Assembly (NCBI GenBank): GCA_032164295.1
Contig: JAJHTX010000010.1
Span: 1,550,001 to 1,614,000, forward strand
Length of the DNA stretch: 64,000 nt
Direction of reading: 5' to 3'
Origin: Inonotus obliquus
Lineage: Eukaryota; Basidiomycota; Agaricomycetes; Hymenochaetales; Hymenochaetaceae
Part shown: positions 59,627 to 64,000 of the stretch, in pieces
How positions within the stretch are numbered: the stretch's first letter is position 1
Layout of the letters: the number at the start of each line of letters is the position of its first letter
Position numbers and translations under genes: made by a program
The notes under the pieces: model-generated
The model's database searches: none
Seen by the model: only the letters and a program-made list of their open reading frames with translations
What the model was told of the DNA's origin: nothing

Positions 59627-62600
59627 CTAGGTATGTATGAAGCACTTCGTCCACCGCTCACCAAGAGCCGCACCGGTAAAGCTAACTCTCGTCGAAAACT
59701 CGCAACCGAAAACGCCAGTGTTTCGGGGTCGCCAAAGTGTTGCACGAAGGTCAGGAGGGATCCATAAGATCAACTCACGTCGGCCATGTCCGGGAAGAAT
59801 CCATCCTCCATCCAACTCCCATTTCGACAAGTCTTCATTCCCATCCGGAGTGAGACTGCCATCGCTCTCGTCAGACGGTCGGAGTAGGTGCGATACGTCC
59901 CACATTCTAATGGTATTGTCGAAAGATCCTGAAACGAGTCGTGAGCCATCAGGGAACAAGGCAAGAGACACGACGGGGCCGGTGTGTCCCTCGAGAATTA
60001 CAATATCCCATCCGCGCCCCACGTGCCATATTCGTATCGTGGCGTCCCCAGATCCCGAAATGACGTGTTTTCCATCAAGAGAGAAAATGACAGAAATGAC
60101 ATCGTTCATATGTCCTTTTAAAGGATTGCCGACCATCTGTTGAGTCTGTACATCCCAGATAATTATAATTCCGTCGTACGAACCCGAAGCCATCCGCGTG
60201 CCATCAGGTGAGAAGCATACAGAAATAACTCTATCGGTATGCCCTGTCAAAGGTTCAGATATGCACGCCCATGTTTCTGTATCCCAAATTCTAATCGTCT
60301 TGTCGAATGAGCCCGATACGAGCAGCTTGCCATCGGGAGAGAATGCTACTGACCAGATACTATCCGAATGGCCATGAAGCGGACCAGCGATGAGCGCTCC
60401 GGACTTCAAATCCCATATCCTGATTGTTCTATCCTTGGAGCCAGAGGCAACCGTCGAACCATCCGGTGATGATGCAACCCGCCAAACTTCGTCGGTGTGT
60501 CCCTTTAGTGGACCCAGAATCATCGCACCATCCTTGGTATCCCAAACTCTGATCTTTCTGTCGTCCGAACCCGAGATAAGTCGCGAGCCGTCCAGCGAGA
60601 ATACTACACAGTTTACTTCGCTATTGTGACCCAGAAGAGGCCCTAATATAACTTCCCCGTTCTCGGCATCCCAAACTATGATCGACCCGTCCACAGACGC
60701 GGATGCGATTTGACTTGCATCGGAGGAAAGCGCGACTGACTGGATAGCAGCGGTATGTCCTAAGAATTGTTCCGAATCGTCTACCCTGGCAGTGGCATCC
60801 CAAATCCTCACTGTTCTGTCTTCGGAACCCGAAGTGATGTATTTTCCATCACGCGACCATGCGACAGACCAGACTACGCTCGAGTGACCCTTGAAAGGAC
60901 CGGACGCGACCTGTCCAGTTTTGGCATCCCATATTATTATTGTATTGTCATCAGATCCAGAGACGATGCGAGTGCCACAGGGAGAGTATGCGACAGACTT
61001 GACATGTAACGAGTGACCAGACAAAGTAGAAATAACGCTCCCGCTTTCCACATCCCAAATTTTAATCATTGTATCACGAGAACCAGAGACGACATGGTCG
61101 CCATCCGTAGAGAACGCAACGGAGTAAACCCAATCAGAATGGCCATGTAAGGGCTTGTAAAGAGGTCGTCCGTTCTCCACGTCCCAGATAATAACTGTCT
61201 TGTCATCCGAGCCTGACACCAACCGCGCGCCATTAGGGGAAAATGCAACGGAGTTAACTTCGCTGGTATGCCCCATGAGGGGATCCCCAATGGGTTTTCC
61301 TTTCTCGGCATCCCAGATGATGATAGTTCCGTCGGCAGATCCAGATGCGATTTGCGTCCCGTCAGGCGAAAATACGACATACCAAACACTCCCTTCGTGG
61401 CCAGAAAGTGGACCTAGGATCAGATCGCCTGTCTCGGCATCCCATACTATTATCGTGCGGTCAGACGAGCCCGACACAATGCGCCTCCCATCTGTCGAGA
61501 AACAAATTGAAGTGACGGCGTTGGAATGTCCCGTCAAGGGAGAACAAATTTCTTCCCCACTGGCGACCTCCCAGATTCTGATTGTTCCATCCGCAGAAGC
61601 TGATGCAATGTGCTTTCGATTTGGTGAGAAGACGACGGAATAGACTGCGTCGGAATGGCCGTCGAACACCTTCAAGTGCATCGCAGGCTTTCTGACACCT
61701 TCCCGTTTGACACCCACGAAGGCAACACATCGCTCGAGGTAATGACGTGCAACCTGCGAATCATCCTTCGCGAGGGGTATCATGGAGACATAGATATGTG
61801 GGGTACATTGGGAAATAGCCGGGGCGAATGTACTTGCAAGATCACTGGCATCCCGTAGGAACGCAGAAATTTCCGCGCTGCAGGGCTAGTTCATGGTTAG
61901 ATACACGAACTGTGAGAATGGCGAATAACGTACTTCAGCCCACTTAGCAGCATCCAGCAACGCACGACTAGCAATCCGGTAGAAGGCCTTGACGAGGCTG
62001 AGCACCTCGAACCAGAATAGGAGACGTTGATGCACAAAGTCAGAAACCTTATCGAGCATAGCATGTGACTCTGGAACTTCGAGGAGATGCTGCACCCAGT
62101 AAACGCACGCGTATTCTAGGTGAGATGGGATGCGTTCCTTGATACGATCGGCGAGCCCTGGAATGTCGTCGTTGCGGACGAAGGATGACTCCAGATCGCA
62201 TATATTGAAACGCAGGAAATCGTTCATGACGACCAAGCATCGTTTGCTAATGAAAGTCCTTGATGCAGGAATGTCAAAACTCCATGGGTCGCTTGATCGT
62301 TCAGGTGACATGAGGTAGTCCGAGAAGGACGTATGAAATAAGGCGACGGTCCCTCCCGGCGTGTACGTGATGAAACTGCGAAGGCCCGATAAAACAAAAT
62401 GCGACGTTTCATGTTCCTTCCAACCCAGGATACCGTCAATTGCTCTAATCGAAAGCGGGGCCTTGCTGAGAAGGACCAGGGATAAAACTCTAGCAAACCG
62501 TTCTCTCGATCTTTCGTCCTTCCACATTATTCCAGAGCGGTCCAGCACGCTTGCGTACATGTCGTCTAGTCCAAATCCAGAGAGTGACTGCGAGTTCTCG

Positions 62601-64000
62601 ACCAGCTGGTCAAGCAGATTGAATGGATCATTGCTGTATCTGACCGTCTTCACCGCAGTGGAGGCCCAAATGAATAAGCCATTAGCGGCCGCACTGAGTG
62701 AGCTCATCTTGTCGTCCCACATCCATTCGGGTGGTACATGCACCTGCTCTCCGATGGTCTTGCGCATTTCAACGTGGAGATAAGAGTGTACGTCTTTCTG
62801 ACTTTGGGCAGAGGCAGAGTCGAGCTCCCATATAACCACATTCTTCAGATGAAGAGAAAGGAATTTGTCGATGTCTTTCTCCCTTCGACTTGTTACCAGA
62901 AATCGGAAGATGTTGGGTAGATTTGCGAAGCACGTCCGTAAAAGCTCCAGCAGGCCGCGCCTCGACTCGAGCGTCCCACATTCATCGAGAGCATCGAGGA
63001 CGACGAGAATAGGTCCCGGAAAGGATTCCGCAACAGCACGGAGTGGCAGAAGGAGAGTGTCGAACTGATGCACCAGAGGCGCTGTCGCGATGTCTTTGTC
63101 CTTTTCGATGGCCGATATAATGGCCGACCCGATGGACGGGTCGAATAGTGCGAGTTTGTACGCGATAGCTCGGATGACAGTGGACGGATCGCTCTTCCCT
63201 CTCTCAAAGAATAGAAAAGCGCCGAGGCGGGAGACTCCTCGAAAGTGTTCCGCTATTGTTGTGCTCACTGTGCTCTTTCCAGATCCCGGGACTCCGTACA
63301 GCCAGAAGATATTCTGATCTGTCTCCGAAGACGCCCACTTGATGATATCGTTGGTTATCTCCTGACGTGTACCGGGAAGACATTGAGGACGGTCGCCTGC
63401 CTCGAATGGGGCCGGGCTGAGACGCTCCTTAATCCCTGAGGCATTCGGCATTCGTCAGACAAACATCAGAATTTGAATGAAAAGTGTACGTACATATCTC
63501 TTCAATCTTCTGAGATGATCGTGACGAGACAAAAGCAGTATGAAGGGATATACCAGAATGGATACTATTTCTCAATGTGGCCAGGGCCTGTTCATAGCTG
63601 TCGATGGTCCCACTAGCCTTGGTGTCAAGCGCGCGCCCTGAGTAAATGTGTCAGCTGATGGAGGATATACATTCGAGATACGGTCTTACCAAGAAATCCA
63701 TGGCTCACGTAGTGACGGACAAAGTAGCAGCACTCAATGGTCTGCTTCAGGAGCGCCTCTACGGTTTCATGAAGATAGGAAACTTTGTCTTGGAGCGCTT
63801 GTACATTGCGAACGAAGCTGAAGGCGTCGTCCATAGTGCGAACAAGGGCCATGATCCTACTGTCCTTTTCATATACTTTCTTTACCACCTGATAATGTCT
63901 TCGATGCATGCTCTTCGCGTGATAGTAATGGGTATACGTACCGTGTACAGAGCTGAGGCTGCCGTCCATGCTATGGTAAGATAAGGGTGTAACTAGGTTG
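59627..64000 (-). CDS. NLR3: C2-NACHT-WD40 NOD-like receptor (5' end outside the window)
   Basis: Exons seen on the minus strand: 61885-59627 (WD40), 63435-61934 (NACHT), about 63637-63495, about 63890-63690, and a 51-nt exon ending near 63995. The C2 exons lie beyond the edge. NACHT: Walker A GVPGSGKST, Walker B ILVVLDALDECG. It has 14 WD40 repeats and the tail LWIPPDLRATLWRPRNTGVF. The NACHT exon is the same length as in NLR2 (1502 nt) and nearly identical in protein, while the WD repeats differ more, chiefly just after each GH and after the conserved Asp. No break seen in the visible part. Same orientation as NLR2 and psiNLR4, which suggests tandem duplication. Confidence 0.92.

Overview
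The window reads as nuclear DNA of a filamentous fungus, most likely an agaricomycete basidiomycete. Genes carry many short GT-AG introns (about 45-70 nt). The dominant gene family is the fungal NOD-like receptor (NLR) type with C2, NACHT and WD40 domains, and the spaces between genes are full of nested transposons. There is no sign of bacterial or organellar DNA.

Layout, left half: the tail of an unidentified gene (1-135); a GTPBP1/2-like gene that stops just before its GTPase domain (1199-2551, -); the complete receptor NLR1 (3484-8805, +) followed by a decayed duplicate of two of its WD repeats (9275-9560); a GPI-anchored extracellular cupredoxin (10057-10887, -); a conserved protein of unknown function (12402-13704, +); glucosamine-6-phosphate deaminase (14082-15742, -); the complete receptor NLR2 (16608-21782, -). 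Divergent from NLR2 is a broken coiled-coil gene ('gene A', 22309-27558, +), split by a solo LTR that itself holds a second solo LTR.

Right half: a fourth receptor, psiNLR4 (-), is scattered over 29775-53845. It was cut by (i) a 2.57-kb hAT-like element (30573-33141) carrying the 5' part of a USP7/UBP15-type deubiquitinase gene, and (ii) a 20.3-kb TA-flanked element (33308-53580). The latter has two near-identical 1.88-kb inverted arms, each with a dead Tc1/mariner-type (IS630-like DDE) transposase, around a divergent pair of cargo genes (gene D, -; gene E, +). That large element has in turn received two small TIR elements and a series of solo LTRs (families X, Y, W and probably U). A Ty1/copia element with paired 262-bp LTRs (54029-58988) separates it from NLR3 (59627 to beyond 64000, -), a close paralogue of NLR2.

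The theme is a receptor cluster being duplicated, diversified and destroyed. NLR2 and NLR3 differ mainly at the surface positions of their WD repeats, as expected for fungal receptors of non-self, while psiNLR4 served as a landing site for nested mobile DNA. The housekeeping genes between NLR1 and NLR2 look ordinary.
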